NCBI GenBank assembly: GCA_023409835.1
Contig: JAEYQV010000033.1
Location: 1-19,098, forward strand
Direction of reading: 5' to 3'
Length of the DNA: 19,098 bases
Source of the DNA: Bacillota bacterium
Lineage (GTDB): Bacteria > Bacillota > Clostridia > Lachnospirales > Lachnospiraceae
How positions within the stretch are numbered: the stretch's first letter is position 1; each line of letters begins with the position of its first letter. Below the pieces are notes generated by a model, which worked only from the letters and a program-made list of their open reading frames with translations, was not told the DNA's origin and did no database searches. Below, piece after piece: positions 7,215 through 15,080 of this stretch. A program made the translations under genes and the position numbers.

Positions 7215-9272
7215 ATGGATATTAATCAGTCCTTTCCATATGGATATAAATCAAATAAAGCTAACCAAACCAGGCTGCTGACACAGACCAGGATCAGACA
7301 AACAAAGGAGTCTCCCGCAGAGCAGGAACCGAAATCCGTGGAGCTTAAGCCGGGACAGACGATAAAGGGTGAAGTTGTTGATCTACGATACCAGGAGGTT
7401 AAAATCCGTCTGGAGCCGGAGCAACAGGTGATTACTGCCAGACTGTCCGGTGAGGTATCTCTATCTATCGGCCAGGAAGCACATTTTCAGGTCACCGGGG
7501 ATACCGATGGCCGGATCACCCTAAAATACCTGCCGGAAGCTCCCATGCCTTATCTGGAGCAGACCATAAAAAAAGCCCTGGAGGCTTCCGGGCTACCGTT
7601 AAATGAGCGCAACAGAGCACTTGTGCTTGAGCTGCTAAATAATAAAATGCCGATTGATAAGCAGACTCTGGCTTTGCTGGCCAAAGCTTCTATCTTAAAT
7701 CGTGAAGCCGCTCCGCAGTCTCTGGTGCTGATGTATAAGAACCATATCCCCCTTACTTCGGCTAATATCAGACAATTCGAAGCATATCAGAACGGCAGTC
7801 ATCAGTTATTAGCAGATATCCGTCTGCTTACAAAGAATATAACAGAGCTGCTGAGGCAGGCTGTACCTCCTAAGGACGGACCGCCTATCGGATATGCTTC
7901 ATCTCTTCCTGTGAATTCTAACGGTATCCCCGGAACAATTACGGGCGGACAATCCGGTGCTTTAAGCGAAGCTGTTATCGGCGGGCAATCCGGTGCTTTA
8001 AGCGAAGCTGTTATCGGTGGACAGTCCGGTGCTTTAAGTGAAGCTGTTATCGGCGGACAATCCGGTGCTTTAAGTGAAGCCGTTATCGGCGGACAATCCG
8101 GTGCTTTAAGTGAAGCTGTTATCGGTGGGCAATCCGCTACTTTAAGTGGGCAGTCCGGCGCTTTAAGTGAAGCTGTTATTGGTGGACAGTCCGGTAATGA
8201 GTTAGATTTCATACCTAAGGGACAGCCTATCACAGGAACAGAGGTAATCCCGGGTGGAATAGGGGATGTAAAATCCGAAACCATCCTGAAGCAGAATTCC
8301 CTTTTGAATACCGAAGGCTTCTCCACCGGTGTTCTAGATATACTCCGACTGCTTAGTGAGGCTATGGCCGATCACCCGGAGCTTACAGGGAAGCTATCCT
8401 ATCAGGAGCTTACGGTTGGTGAGCTTCTTGGTAAGGAGGGTCTGGAGCAGCTCTCCCGTCTTATCGAACAGAGTATTACGAGCAATTCACAGCTGCCGGC
8501 TAAGATGCAGGTGGAGCTGCTTACGAGCTTAAAAAATGGTGCCGCCTCCATATCCGCTTTCCTTCAGCAGGTTAATCAGGTCTTTGGTAAGGGGCTTATC
8601 GCACAGCTTACCGCAGCCGGCGAGACTGCCACGGGAAAGCCGGTCCCGTACGAGCTTCATTCTCTTCTGGAGGAGGTATTCCGTCAGAAATGGACGATTA
8701 CGCCGGAGAAGCTGGCAAAAAAAAGCCCCCTGGAGGATCTCTACCGGGATCTTCAGGAGGATTTAAGGCAGTTAAATAATTTAATTAATTCAAATAAGGA
8801 TGCTACTGAAGAAACGCGTCTCCAGTCACCGGTCAAAGCCCTGCAGGATAATCTGCAGTTTATGAAGGAGCTTAATGAGCTGTATCCCTATGTGCAGCTA
8901 CCGATACAATTTAAGAATCAGGAGGTTCACGGAGATCTGTATGTATTCCACAGGAAGAATGCCCTTCAGGGTAAGAAGGATTCATTCAGTGTGCTGCTCC
9001 ACCTGGACATGTCCGAGCTCGGAGCGCTGAATATTCATCTTAAAATGGAGCTTGATAAGCTTCAGGCAACCTTCTTTATCGAAGACCCTGCTTCCGGCAG
9101 ACTCATCTCAGAGCACCTTTCTGAGCTTAGTCAGGCATTATCCTTAAAGGGTTATCATCTGCAGGTGCGGGTGGAACAGCCTGAGCATAAATCGGACTTT
9201 ATCAAGGATATTCTGGAGCAGGAGCAGGCGGACAGCTCTACTCTCCGATATTCCTTTGATATCAGAGCTTAG
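7215..9272 (+). CDS. FliK-like (hook-length control domain) protein with 12-residue tandem repeats
   Basis: The 685-residue product has a beta-rich N-terminal part (about residues 42-105, VELKPGQTIKGEVVDLRY), a helical region to about 215, a repeat tract (244-328, unit GGQSGALSEAVI), a second helical region, and a C-terminal domain (about 590-660). That last domain has the FliK/Flg_hook pattern: LLHLDMSELGALNIHLKMEL, then LSELSQALSLKGYHLQVRV. In FliK this domain switches export substrate at the flagellar type III gate once the hook is long enough. No signal peptide or membrane helix is seen. The start at 7215 has GAGAGGG seven bases upstream; an ATG at 7140 has none. It stands outside any flagellar operon, divergent from pilB and convergent with a PilZ gene. 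It may be the organism's hook-length protein, a paralogue, or a related protein of unknown role. Confidence 0.75.
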   Translation: MDINQSFPYGYKSNKANQTRLLTQTRIRQTKESPAEQEPKSVELKPGQTIKGEVVDLRYQEVKIRLEPEQQVITARLSGEVSLSIGQEAHFQVTGDTDGRITLKYLPEAPMPYLEQTIKKALEASGLPLNERNRALVLELLNNKMPIDKQTLALLAKASILNREAAPQSLVLMYKNHIPLTSANIRQFEAYQNGSHQLLADIRLLTKNITELLRQAVPPKDGPPIGYASSLPVNSNGIPGTITGGQSGALSEAVIGGQSGALSEAVIGGQSGALSEAVIGGQSGALSEAVIGGQSGALSEAVIGGQSATLSGQSGALSEAVIGGQSGNELDFIPKGQPITGTEVIPGGIGDVKSETILKQNSLLNTEGFSTGVLDILRLLSEAMADHPELTGKLSYQELTVGELLGKEGLEQLSRLIEQSITSNSQLPAKMQVELLTSLKNGAASISAFLQQVNQVFGKGLIAQLTAAGETATGKPVPYELHSLLEEVFRQKWTITPEKLAKKSPLEDLYRDLQEDLRQLNNLINSNKDATEETRLQSPVKALQDNLQFMKELNELYPYVQLPIQFKNQEVHGDLYVFHRKNALQGKKDSFSVLLHLDMSELGALNIHLKMELDKLQATFFIEDPASGRLISEHLSELSQALSLKGYHLQVRVEQPEHKSDFIKDILEQEQADSSTLRYSFDIRA
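7944..8198 (+). repeat. 36-base in-frame tandem repeats
   Basis: The unit encodes GGQSGALSEAVI. Five near-identical full copies occupy 7944-8123. A shortened copy (8124-8147, GGQSATLS), a copy missing one Gly (8148-8180) and a final partial copy (8181-8198) follow. Copies differ mostly at silent positions (AGC/AGT, GGC/GGT, CAA/CAG). Because 36 is a multiple of three, copy-number change keeps the frame and alters only the length of a flexible linker. Confidence 0.95.
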
Positions 9273-9625
9273 TCCTCCTTTGAGCTGATCCGTTCATCAT
9301 ATTCATCAAATATATAGGACAGTATCGCTGCCATACCGATGAATTCGCAGCCATATATGGTTTTCTTACCCTCCGTTGGCTGGCTTCGAACGATTTTAAC
9401 TACACAATGCAATGTATCCTCGTTACCCAGGTTGATATTAGCATTAAAATAATAACCGATTGGCAGTACGCTCTCGGATTCAAAACCGATTCCGGTTTTT
9501 GATATATTCACTACTTCAATCGGAGCGTGCAGGTTACTTACCAGTACATTATCCTGCTTATAGAGATTTATGATATCCAGAGAAAGTGTAACGGGCATTC
9601 TCTTTGCCCTTCTTCTGTCTTGCAT
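9269..9625 (-). CDS. PilZ-domain protein, predicted c-di-GMP receptor
   Basis: The 118-residue product is essentially one PilZ domain. The N-terminal RxxxR motif is visible as RRAKR (residues 5-9), and the second binding motif [D/N]xSxxG as NISKTG (40-45). These are the residues that hold c-di-GMP in known PilZ proteins. No output domain is attached, so it probably acts through a partner. The start at 9625 has GGAGGG seven bases upstream. Its stop overlaps the stop of the convergent FliK-like gene by three bases, and it lies just past the gatB terminator with its own promoter. Proximity to a PilB with an MshEN domain suggests a role in pilus or flagellar control, but the target is unknown. 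Confidence 0.88.
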   Translation of the reverse strand: MQDRRRAKRMPVTLSLDIINLYKQDNVLVSNLHAPIEVVNISKTGIGFESESVLPIGYYFNANINLGNEDTLHCVVKIVRSQPTEGKKTIYGCEFIGMAAILSYIFDEYDERISSKED

Positions 9626-9669
9626 TTATCATCCCTCCAATATGGAAATTATAGTATTACGATATACTC

Positions 9670-9698
9670 ATTATAGCTTAATCGAAGAAGTAATACAA
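9670..9698 (-). promoter_or_regulatory. Candidate sigma-A promoter of the PilZ gene
   Basis: On the minus strand, TTGTAT (9698-9693), a 17-base spacer and a perfect TATAAT (9675-9670) precede the PilZ gene by about 45 bases. The -35 element is weak. It lies after the gatB terminator, consistent with separate transcription. Confidence 0.5.
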
Positions 9699-9713
9699 GA
9701 ACAAAGAGCATCG

Positions 9714-9776
9714 CAAAATACCGTACCGAAAGATCGGCAGGGCAGCTTTCCCCGCTGATAAGCTCCGGTACGGTAT
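9714..9776 (-). terminator. Terminator after gatB
   Basis: An 11-base perfect inverted repeat (ATACCGTACCG at 9718-9728 and CGGTACGGTAT at 9766-9776) encloses a 37-base loop that can itself fold through CGGCAGGG/CCCCGCTG. On the minus strand it is followed by a short TTTT, 32 bases past the gatB stop. The stem is convincing but the T-tract is short, so the signal may be bidirectional or partial. Confidence 0.65.
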
Positions 9777-9807
9777 CTATATGAATATCCACTCTGTCAG
9801 TGTTAGA

Positions 9808-11244
9808 TTACATTGTATCTAACAGCTCCTGTACGATCTGGTTGACCGCTCCCGGATCTGCCTTTCCTTTCATCTCCTTCATGGTCTGACCAACGATAAA
9901 GCCCATGGCTCTCACCTTACCTGCCTTGTAATCCGCAACAGATTGGGAATTCTCTGAAAGGACCCGCTCTATGGTTTTGCGAAGGAGTCCGCTGTCTGAA
10001 ACCATTCCGAGGCCATGCTGCTTCACATACTCCTCCGGATCCGTATTCTCCTGAAAGATTACCTCAAATACCTCCTTTGCCACGGTACGGTTGATCTTAT
10101 TACCGTCCACCAGGGCAATCAGCTTCGCAAGCTGGTTCGGTGTGAAGGTGATCTCCTCCGGATCCTTCTCCTGTTCCTTAAGAAGCCTCATGGTTTCCAC
10201 CATCAGCCAGTTGGACACCTCCTTGGGTTTCTTGCAGAGAGCGACAGTCTCCTCAAAGAGGTCCGCCAGGTGCTTGGATCCTGTGATAATGGAAGCATCA
10301 TAGGACGGAATATCAAACTCCTTCTCATAACGGAGCATCTTCTCATCCCTGAGCTCCGGCTGGTGGGAACGGACTTCGGAAAGCCATTCGTCACTGATCT
10401 CAATCGGCGGCAGGTCCGGCTCCGGAAAGTATCTATAATCCTGTGCATCCTCTTTGGAGCGCATCGCAAAGCTGGAATCCTTATTATCATCCCAGCGCCG
10501 GGTCTCCTGGATCACCTTCTTGCCAAACTCCAGCAGCTCAATCTGACGCTTTCTCTCTCCTTCGATAGCCCGTGCAATCGCTTTAAAGGAGTTCATGTTC
10601 TTCATCTCTGTTCTGGTACCGAACTCTAGCGCTCCCAGCTCACGAACGGAAAGATTAATATCGGCACGAAGGGAACCCTCCTGCATCTTACAGTCGGATA
10701 CTCCGAGATATTGCAAAATCAGCTTAAGCTTCTCCAAATATGCCACTACCTCTTCTGCAGAGCGCATATCCGGCTCGCTGACAATCTCAATCAGAGGAAC
10801 ACCACAGCGGTTATAATCCACCAGGGTGCAATCACCCCAGGGATCATGGACCAGCTTACCGGCATCCTCCTCCATGTGAATCTCATGGATCCTGACGGTC
10901 TTCTTACCGGCTGTCGTCTCTATCTCTATACCGCCGTCCCTGGCAATCGGCAGATAGAGCTGTGATATCTGGTAAGCCTTCGGCAGGTCGGGATAGAAAT
11001 AATTTTTCCGGTCAAATTTGCATTTCTGGGTAATGGAGCAGTTTAAGGCCAACCCGGCTGCAATCGCATACTCCACGACCTGCTTATTCAGCACCGGCAG
11101 GGTTCCCGGCATCCCTGTGCATACCGGGCAGCAATGGGTATTGGGGTCTCCTCCGAACTGTGTCGTACAGGAACAGAAGATTTTTGATTTGGTGGCAAGT
11201 TCGACATGAACCTCCAGTCCAATGACGGTTTCGTATACTTTCAT
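9808..11244 (-). CDS. gatB: Asp-tRNA(Asn)/Glu-tRNA(Gln) amidotransferase subunit B
   Basis: The 478-residue product starts MKVYETVIGLEVHVEL, the hallmark GatB opening. It carries the zinc-type cysteines CSC (24-26) and CPVC (39-42) and the conserved PLIEIVSEPD segment. The C-terminal part is the helical YqeY-like tail that contacts tRNA. GatB holds the kinase site that activates the misacylated Asp or Glu on tRNA and receives ammonia from GatA. The start at 11244 has GGAGGAGG eight bases upstream, and the gene begins three bases after gatA ends. It is last in the aspS-gatCAB operon. Length is normal for the family. Confidence 0.98.
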   Translation of the reverse strand: MKVYETVIGLEVHVELATKSKIFCSCTTQFGGDPNTHCCPVCTGMPGTLPVLNKQVVEYAIAAGLALNCSITQKCKFDRKNYFYPDLPKAYQISQLYLPIARDGGIEIETTAGKKTVRIHEIHMEEDAGKLVHDPWGDCTLVDYNRCGVPLIEIVSEPDMRSAEEVVAYLEKLKLILQYLGVSDCKMQEGSLRADINLSVRELGALEFGTRTEMKNMNSFKAIARAIEGERKRQIELLEFGKKVIQETRRWDDNKDSSFAMRSKEDAQDYRYFPEPDLPPIEISDEWLSEVRSHQPELRDEKMLRYEKEFDIPSYDASIITGSKHLADLFEETVALCKKPKEVSNWLMVETMRLLKEQEKDPEEITFTPNQLAKLIALVDGNKINRTVAKEVFEVIFQENTDPEEYVKQHGLGMVSDSGLLRKTIERVLSENSQSVADYKAGKVRAMGFIVGQTMKEMKGKADPGAVNQIVQELLDTM

Positions 11245-11247
11245 GTG

Positions 11248-12792
11248 TTATGCCTCCTCCCTCTGAACTAATTCGGAGCCTTCCCCAACTGATAGGGTCC
11301 TCTCCCGATAATCCGCTATATCCCTTGCTTTCAATCGCTCCGGCCCTGTAAAGGCAGATGCCTGTTCATAGGAATATGCAGCCCGGATGATGTCCTTTTC
11401 GCCGAAATGCTTTCCGATCAGCTGTAATCCGATCGGGAGCCCCTTACTGTCCTTCCCGCAGGGAAGACTGATGGCAGGTAATCCTGCCAGATTAACGGAT
11501 ACGGTATAGATATCTGCCAGATACATCTTCAAAGGATCTGTTAAGCTTTCACCAAGCTTCGGTGCTGTAGTCGGGGCTGTCGGTCCCAACAGAATGTCAT
11601 ATTTTTCAAAGGCCCTCTGGAAGCCCTGATTTATAATCGCCCGTACCTTTAACGCTTTATTATAAAAGGCTTCGTAATAGCCGGAGCTTAATACGAAGGC
11701 TCCGATCATGATTCTTCTCTTCACCTCATCTCCAAAACCTTCGCTGCGGGACTTCTTATATAACTCCTGCAGCCCTTCATAATCAGGTGTCCGGTAGCCA
11801 TACTTAACCCCGTCAAACCGGGACAGGTTGGAGCTGGCTTCGGCACAGGCAATCACATAATAGGACGGAACCGCATAATCCACGGAGTGCAGCTCGAATT
11901 CCTCAACGATTGCTCCCTTGCTTCTCAGGACCTCAGCAGCTTTCAGGATTCCAGCCTTCACCTCTTCCTCCAGTCCGGTACCGAGATAATCCTTCGGTAT
12001 GCCGATCCGCATTCCTTTCACATCATCGATCAGTGCTTCCGCATAGTGATATCGGGCATTATTTACCGAGGTTGAATCCTTCCCATCGTGTCCGGAGATG
12101 ATCTCCAGTGCAGTCGTGGCATCTGAAACATTCCTTCCGAAGGTACCGATCTGATCCAGGGAGGAGGCATAGGCAATCAGGCCATATCTGGATACTGTTC
12201 CATAGGTAGGCTTAATTCCGGTAACCCCACAAAAGCCCGCCGGCTGACGAATAGAACCGCCCGTATCGGAGCCGAGAGCATAGAAGGCCTCCTCCGCAGC
12301 TACGGCTGCAGCGGAGCCGCCGCTGGAGCCTCCGGGAACATAACCGGAATCCCAAGGATTCTTAGTCACTCCAAAATGTGAAGTTTCTGTGGTACTACCC
12401 ATGGCAAACTCATCCATATTCGTCTTACCGATGATGATGGCTCCTGCCTTTTCTAGTTTATCTATAACCGTTGCATTATAAGTTGGCTTGAAATTATATA
12501 ATATCTGGGAGGCACAAGTTGTCCTGATTCCTCTGGTACAGATATTATCCTTAATCGCAACCGGAACACCGGCCAGAGGCGATGCCTTAAGCTCTCCCGC
12601 ATCCAACTGTTTCTGGACCTCAGCCGCTCTTTCGCAGGCTTTCTCCTCGAGAACCGTAATGTAGCAGCGGTAGAGGGGATCCTGTAACTTTATGATTTCA
12701 AGCTGCGCTTTCACTGCTTCGGCAACACTGATTTTCCTCGATCCGATTGCCCTTCCGAGCTCCAGCGCAGACATTTTCGTGATATCCTTCAT
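11248..12792 (-). CDS. gatA: Asp-tRNA(Asn)/Glu-tRNA(Gln) amidotransferase subunit A
   Basis: The 514-residue amidase-signature enzyme frees ammonia from glutamine (or asparagine) for transamidation by GatB. The Ser-cis-Ser-Lys triad is visible: Lys81 in VAIKDNI, Ser156 in GGSSGGS and Ser180 in TGGSIRQPA, each two residues beyond the Staphylococcus aureus numbering. The start at 12792 has GGAGG five bases upstream and gives MKDITKMSALELG. A longer in-frame reading to 12855 lacks a ribosome site of its own. It lies 78 bases after gatC and three before gatB. Confidence 0.97.
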   Translation of the reverse strand: MKDITKMSALELGRAIGSRKISVAEAVKAQLEIIKLQDPLYRCYITVLEEKACERAAEVQKQLDAGELKASPLAGVPVAIKDNICTRGIRTTCASQILYNFKPTYNATVIDKLEKAGAIIIGKTNMDEFAMGSTTETSHFGVTKNPWDSGYVPGGSSGGSAAAVAAEEAFYALGSDTGGSIRQPAGFCGVTGIKPTYGTVSRYGLIAYASSLDQIGTFGRNVSDATTALEIISGHDGKDSTSVNNARYHYAEALIDDVKGMRIGIPKDYLGTGLEEEVKAGILKAAEVLRSKGAIVEEFELHSVDYAVPSYYVIACAEASSNLSRFDGVKYGYRTPDYEGLQELYKKSRSEGFGDEVKRRIMIGAFVLSSGYYEAFYNKALKVRAIINQGFQRAFEKYDILLGPTAPTTAPKLGESLTDPLKMYLADIYTVSVNLAGLPAISLPCGKDSKGLPIGLQLIGKHFGEKDIIRAAYSYEQASAFTGPERLKARDIADYRERTLSVGEGSELVQREEA

Positions 12793-12870
12793 TATTACCT
12801 CCATCTGTGTTCCGATGAACACCTTATAATAACCATTGAGCTCCTTCGACTGCATCGATAAGCCCTAGGA

Positions 12871-13158
12871 TTACTCCACCGTCTTGGGAACGACAAAGCT
12901 CCCCTCCTTCTTCTCGGGAGCATTCACTAACAGCACTTCTCTATCTTCACTGTCTACCACGATATCCTCCCGGAATACATTCTTTACCGGCAGTACATGG
13001 GACATGGGCTCTACTCCATCCGTATCCAGACCGTTCATCGTCTCAATGTACTTCAATATGTGCTCCAATTCACCGGCCACCTTAGCCTTCTCTTCCTCTG
13101 AAATCGTCAGCTTTGCCAACGCTGCAACATACTGTATGGTTTTCTCATCAATCGTCAT
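12871..13158 (-). CDS. gatC: Asp-tRNA(Asn)/Glu-tRNA(Gln) amidotransferase subunit C
   Basis: The 95-residue product is full length for GatC. It begins with the typical helix MTIDEKTIQYVAALAKL and ISEEE and later has the conserved stretch VEPMSHVLPVKNVFRED. GatC wraps around GatA and GatB and stabilises the complex. The start at 13158 has GGAGG five bases upstream. It lies between aspS and gatA in one operon. Confidence 0.96.
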   Translation of the reverse strand: MTIDEKTIQYVAALAKLTISEEEKAKVAGELEHILKYIETMNGLDTDGVEPMSHVLPVKNVFREDIVVDSEDREVLLVNAPEKKEGSFVVPKTVE

Positions 13159-13222
13159 ATTGACCTCCGTTCTGCAATAATGTTAATAAACAAAAGCTAT
13201 TCTGCCTTTCTTCTCTTACCTC

Positions 13223-14557
13223 TTAGGGTTCAAGCCGGGATACATCCCTCGGAAACAGGGTGGTTTCCCTGACATTCTGCTCATCCAACAGCTTCATCGT
13301 CAGACGCTCCAGACCGATGCCCAGGCCGCCATGGGGAGGCATTCCGTGCTTGTGGATCATCAGGAAGTTTACGAACTCCTCCGGATCCATGCCCCTTGCC
13401 TTCATTTTAGCCACCTGTTCCTCATAATCATGGATTCTCTGTCCTCCGGTTGTAATCTCCATACCCTTGAATAACAAATCGAAGCTTAAGGTAAATCGAG
13501 AATCTGCAGGATCATCCATCGCATAAAAGGGTCTTTTCTTGGAGGGATAATGGGTCACGAATACAAAATCACTGTTATATTCCTCTTTAAAGTATCGGCC
13601 GATTAAGACCTCTTCTTCAGGCTCCAGGTCATAAGGATTCCTGATTTTACGCTGATATTTCTCGGATACCAGCCTTTTTGCCTCATCAAATCTTACCGCA
13701 GGGATCCGGGTAAGCTCCGGCAGTGTTATCTCAAGGAGCTTCAGCTCCTTGGAGTAATCCTCCCTAAGCTTACTGAAAACATATCGTAACAGTTCCGTCT
13801 CCATCCCCATAATATCCTCAAAACCATGAATATATCCCATCTCAAAATCCAAGCTGGTATATTCATTCAGATGTCTAGTCGTATTATGCTTCTCAGCACG
13901 GAAAACCGGAGCTGCCTCAAATACCCTGTCATACACACCAACCATTGTCTGCTTATAAAACTGAGGGCTCTGGGCGAGGAAGGCTTTCTTACCAAAGTAC
14001 TCCAGCTTGAATACATTGGCTCCGCCTTCCGCATTGCCGGCTACGAGCTTAGGAGTCCGAATCTCCGTAAAGTCCTGCGTGTAGAGAAAATCCCGGAAGT
14101 TCCTGATAATTCCCTCCTGTAGTTTAAATATAGCTCTTTCCCTGATATTACGCAAGGACACCGGCCGGTAAGTGAGCTTTGTCTCCAGGGAGGTTTTCAT
14201 CTTCCACTTGGATACCGGAACCGGCATCATGGTTCCCTCCTTCGGTGAGGATAACACAGTTATCTCCTTAAGTCTTAGTTCAAACCCCTGCGGAGCTCTC
14301 TCTTCCTCATGAAGAATACCCTCTGCTGTTACGGTCATCCCCTCCCGAAGCTCTTTGATACTGCCGGAGGTAACCCCATCTTCACAGACACATTGGACCA
14401 AGCCCTCCCTTTTTCTTAAAACAAGGAATGCAAACTCACCCATATCGCGGATGGTATGAATTGCTCCTTCAATTTTTACGTTCCCTGTCAGACCCTGTTC
14501 TAAAATTTCCCTGATATCACAGGTTTCCTTCTTCCTTATTCCGGTTACAAAATCCAT
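13223..14557 (-). CDS. aspS: Archaeal-type, probably non-discriminating aspartyl-tRNA synthetase
   Basis: At 444 residues this class II synthetase lacks the large GAD insertion of standard bacterial AspRS (about 590 residues) and resembles the archaeal type (AspRS2). It has an OB anticodon domain (about 25-105), motif 2 FRAEKHNTTRHLNEY (219-233), motif 3 GLGIGLERL (411-419), and the C-terminal ending FPRDVSRLEP that separates AspRS from AsnRS. In the anticodon domain, His34 (GAIHTIRDMG) appears to align with the position that is Trp in the discriminating Thermococcus enzyme and His in Deinococcus AspRS2. This suggests it charges both tRNA-Asp and tRNA-Asn; the alignment is from memory. Co-transcription with gatCAB supports the two-step route to Asn-tRNA-Asn. 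The start at 14557 has AGGAGG seven bases upstream, and a T-box leader precedes it. Confidence 0.94.
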   Translation of the reverse strand: MDFVTGIRKKETCDIREILEQGLTGNVKIEGAIHTIRDMGEFAFLVLRKREGLVQCVCEDGVTSGSIKELREGMTVTAEGILHEEERAPQGFELRLKEITVLSSPKEGTMMPVPVSKWKMKTSLETKLTYRPVSLRNIRERAIFKLQEGIIRNFRDFLYTQDFTEIRTPKLVAGNAEGGANVFKLEYFGKKAFLAQSPQFYKQTMVGVYDRVFEAAPVFRAEKHNTTRHLNEYTSLDFEMGYIHGFEDIMGMETELLRYVFSKLREDYSKELKLLEITLPELTRIPAVRFDEAKRLVSEKYQRKIRNPYDLEPEEEVLIGRYFKEEYNSDFVFVTHYPSKKRPFYAMDDPADSRFTLSFDLLFKGMEITTGGQRIHDYEEQVAKMKARGMDPEEFVNFLMIHKHGMPPHGGLGIGLERLTMKLLDEQNVRETTLFPRDVSRLEP

Positions 14558-14663
14558 AGCACTTCCTCCTATTCAATCGATTATCCGCTGAAACAACTTC
14601 CGGCCGTCATCGGTCAGCCTGCAGAGTCTTTAGGATTTTTAGAAGGTATGCCTTGTTTTAAAC

Positions 14664-14708
14664 AAAAAAATCCCGAAGAACTCTGATTTTCATCAAAATT
14701 CTTCGGGA
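14664..14708 (-). terminator. T-box regulatory terminator
   Basis: On the minus strand TCCCGAAGAA (14708-14699) pairs perfectly with TTCTTCGGGA (14680-14671) and is followed by seven T (14670-14664). The 5' arm includes the TCCC that can instead pair with the T-box element, the expected antiterminator switch. From here to aspS (14558-14663) there is about 105 bases of leader with only the aspS ribosome site. Confidence 0.92.
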
Positions 14709-15015
14709 CGAGAAAATTCTAATAAACGCTCCTTTTCGGATTGTTTTAAGCGATTTCCCGCGGTACCACCCGCCTTGGGAGCCTTGCTCCCCGCTCTCAC
14801 AGCATTGGTCATCAGTGCATGGTTGAATAATCCATGGCTTAATCACCGGATGCTAACACGTAACGTGTGCAACGCGCGGACTTACTTTCATTTCAACCCG
14901 CGAGCTCCGGAGTGTTCCGTATCTTACTTATCACCATAGGCATGCTCTCAGTCGGTGGCACGCCCTTCCTGTCGTACGGTTATTCAGTAAAATAAAGTCT
15001 CCTTCTCCGCCTTTC
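14664..15015 (-). promoter_or_regulatory. T-box riboswitch leader of aspS-gatCAB
   Basis: The minus strand carries the T-box core GGGTGGTACCGCG (14771-14759), which pairs with the acceptor end of uncharged tRNA, followed by an intrinsic terminator. The Stem I distal signature CTGAGAGCATGCC then TATGGTG lies at 14951-14932, like the AG-bulge and terminal-loop consensus. CCGTA/TACGG and GGCGTGC/GCATGCC stems support the fold. The strand after the distal arm reads GGAACACTCCGGAG (14919-14906); the best specifier reading is AAC (14916-14914) followed by A. No Asp codon occurs at this site. The 5' end is placed near a weak TATTGT -10 (15021-15016), without a good -35, so the limits are approximate. 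Uncharged tRNA would favour read-through into the operon. Confidence 0.88.
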
Positions 15016-15037
15016 ACAATATGAAATTGTATATTGT

Positions 15038-15080
15038 AAAAAAACAAAGATGTCGCCCTTGTTCAGCCCAACATCTTTGT
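15038..15080 (-). terminator. Terminator of the S66-LtaS-like operon
   Basis: A perfect 10-base inverted repeat (ACAAAGATGT at 15044-15053 and ACATCTTTGT at 15071-15080) with a 17-base loop is followed on the minus strand by seven T. It lies about 175 bases past the sulfatase-family gene and just upstream of the T-box leader, so it insulates the two operons. Confidence 0.88.

Noticed and set aside
7944..8198. CRISPR array
   Set aside because: The units abut without unique spacers, encode protein in frame and have no cas genes nearby.
7802..8326. Long minus-strand open frame opposite the FliK-like gene
   Set aside because: The 36-base repeat length is a multiple of three, so a stop-free antisense unit is copied along with it. 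There is no ribosome site or family match, and the plus-strand product makes sense.
10015..10965. Several plus-strand open frames opposite gatB
   Set aside because: They are shadows of gatB, which is full length with its conserved motifs.
14658..14846. A 62-codon minus-strand frame upstream of aspS
   Set aside because: It coincides with the T-box core and terminator, which explain the conservation and structure there.
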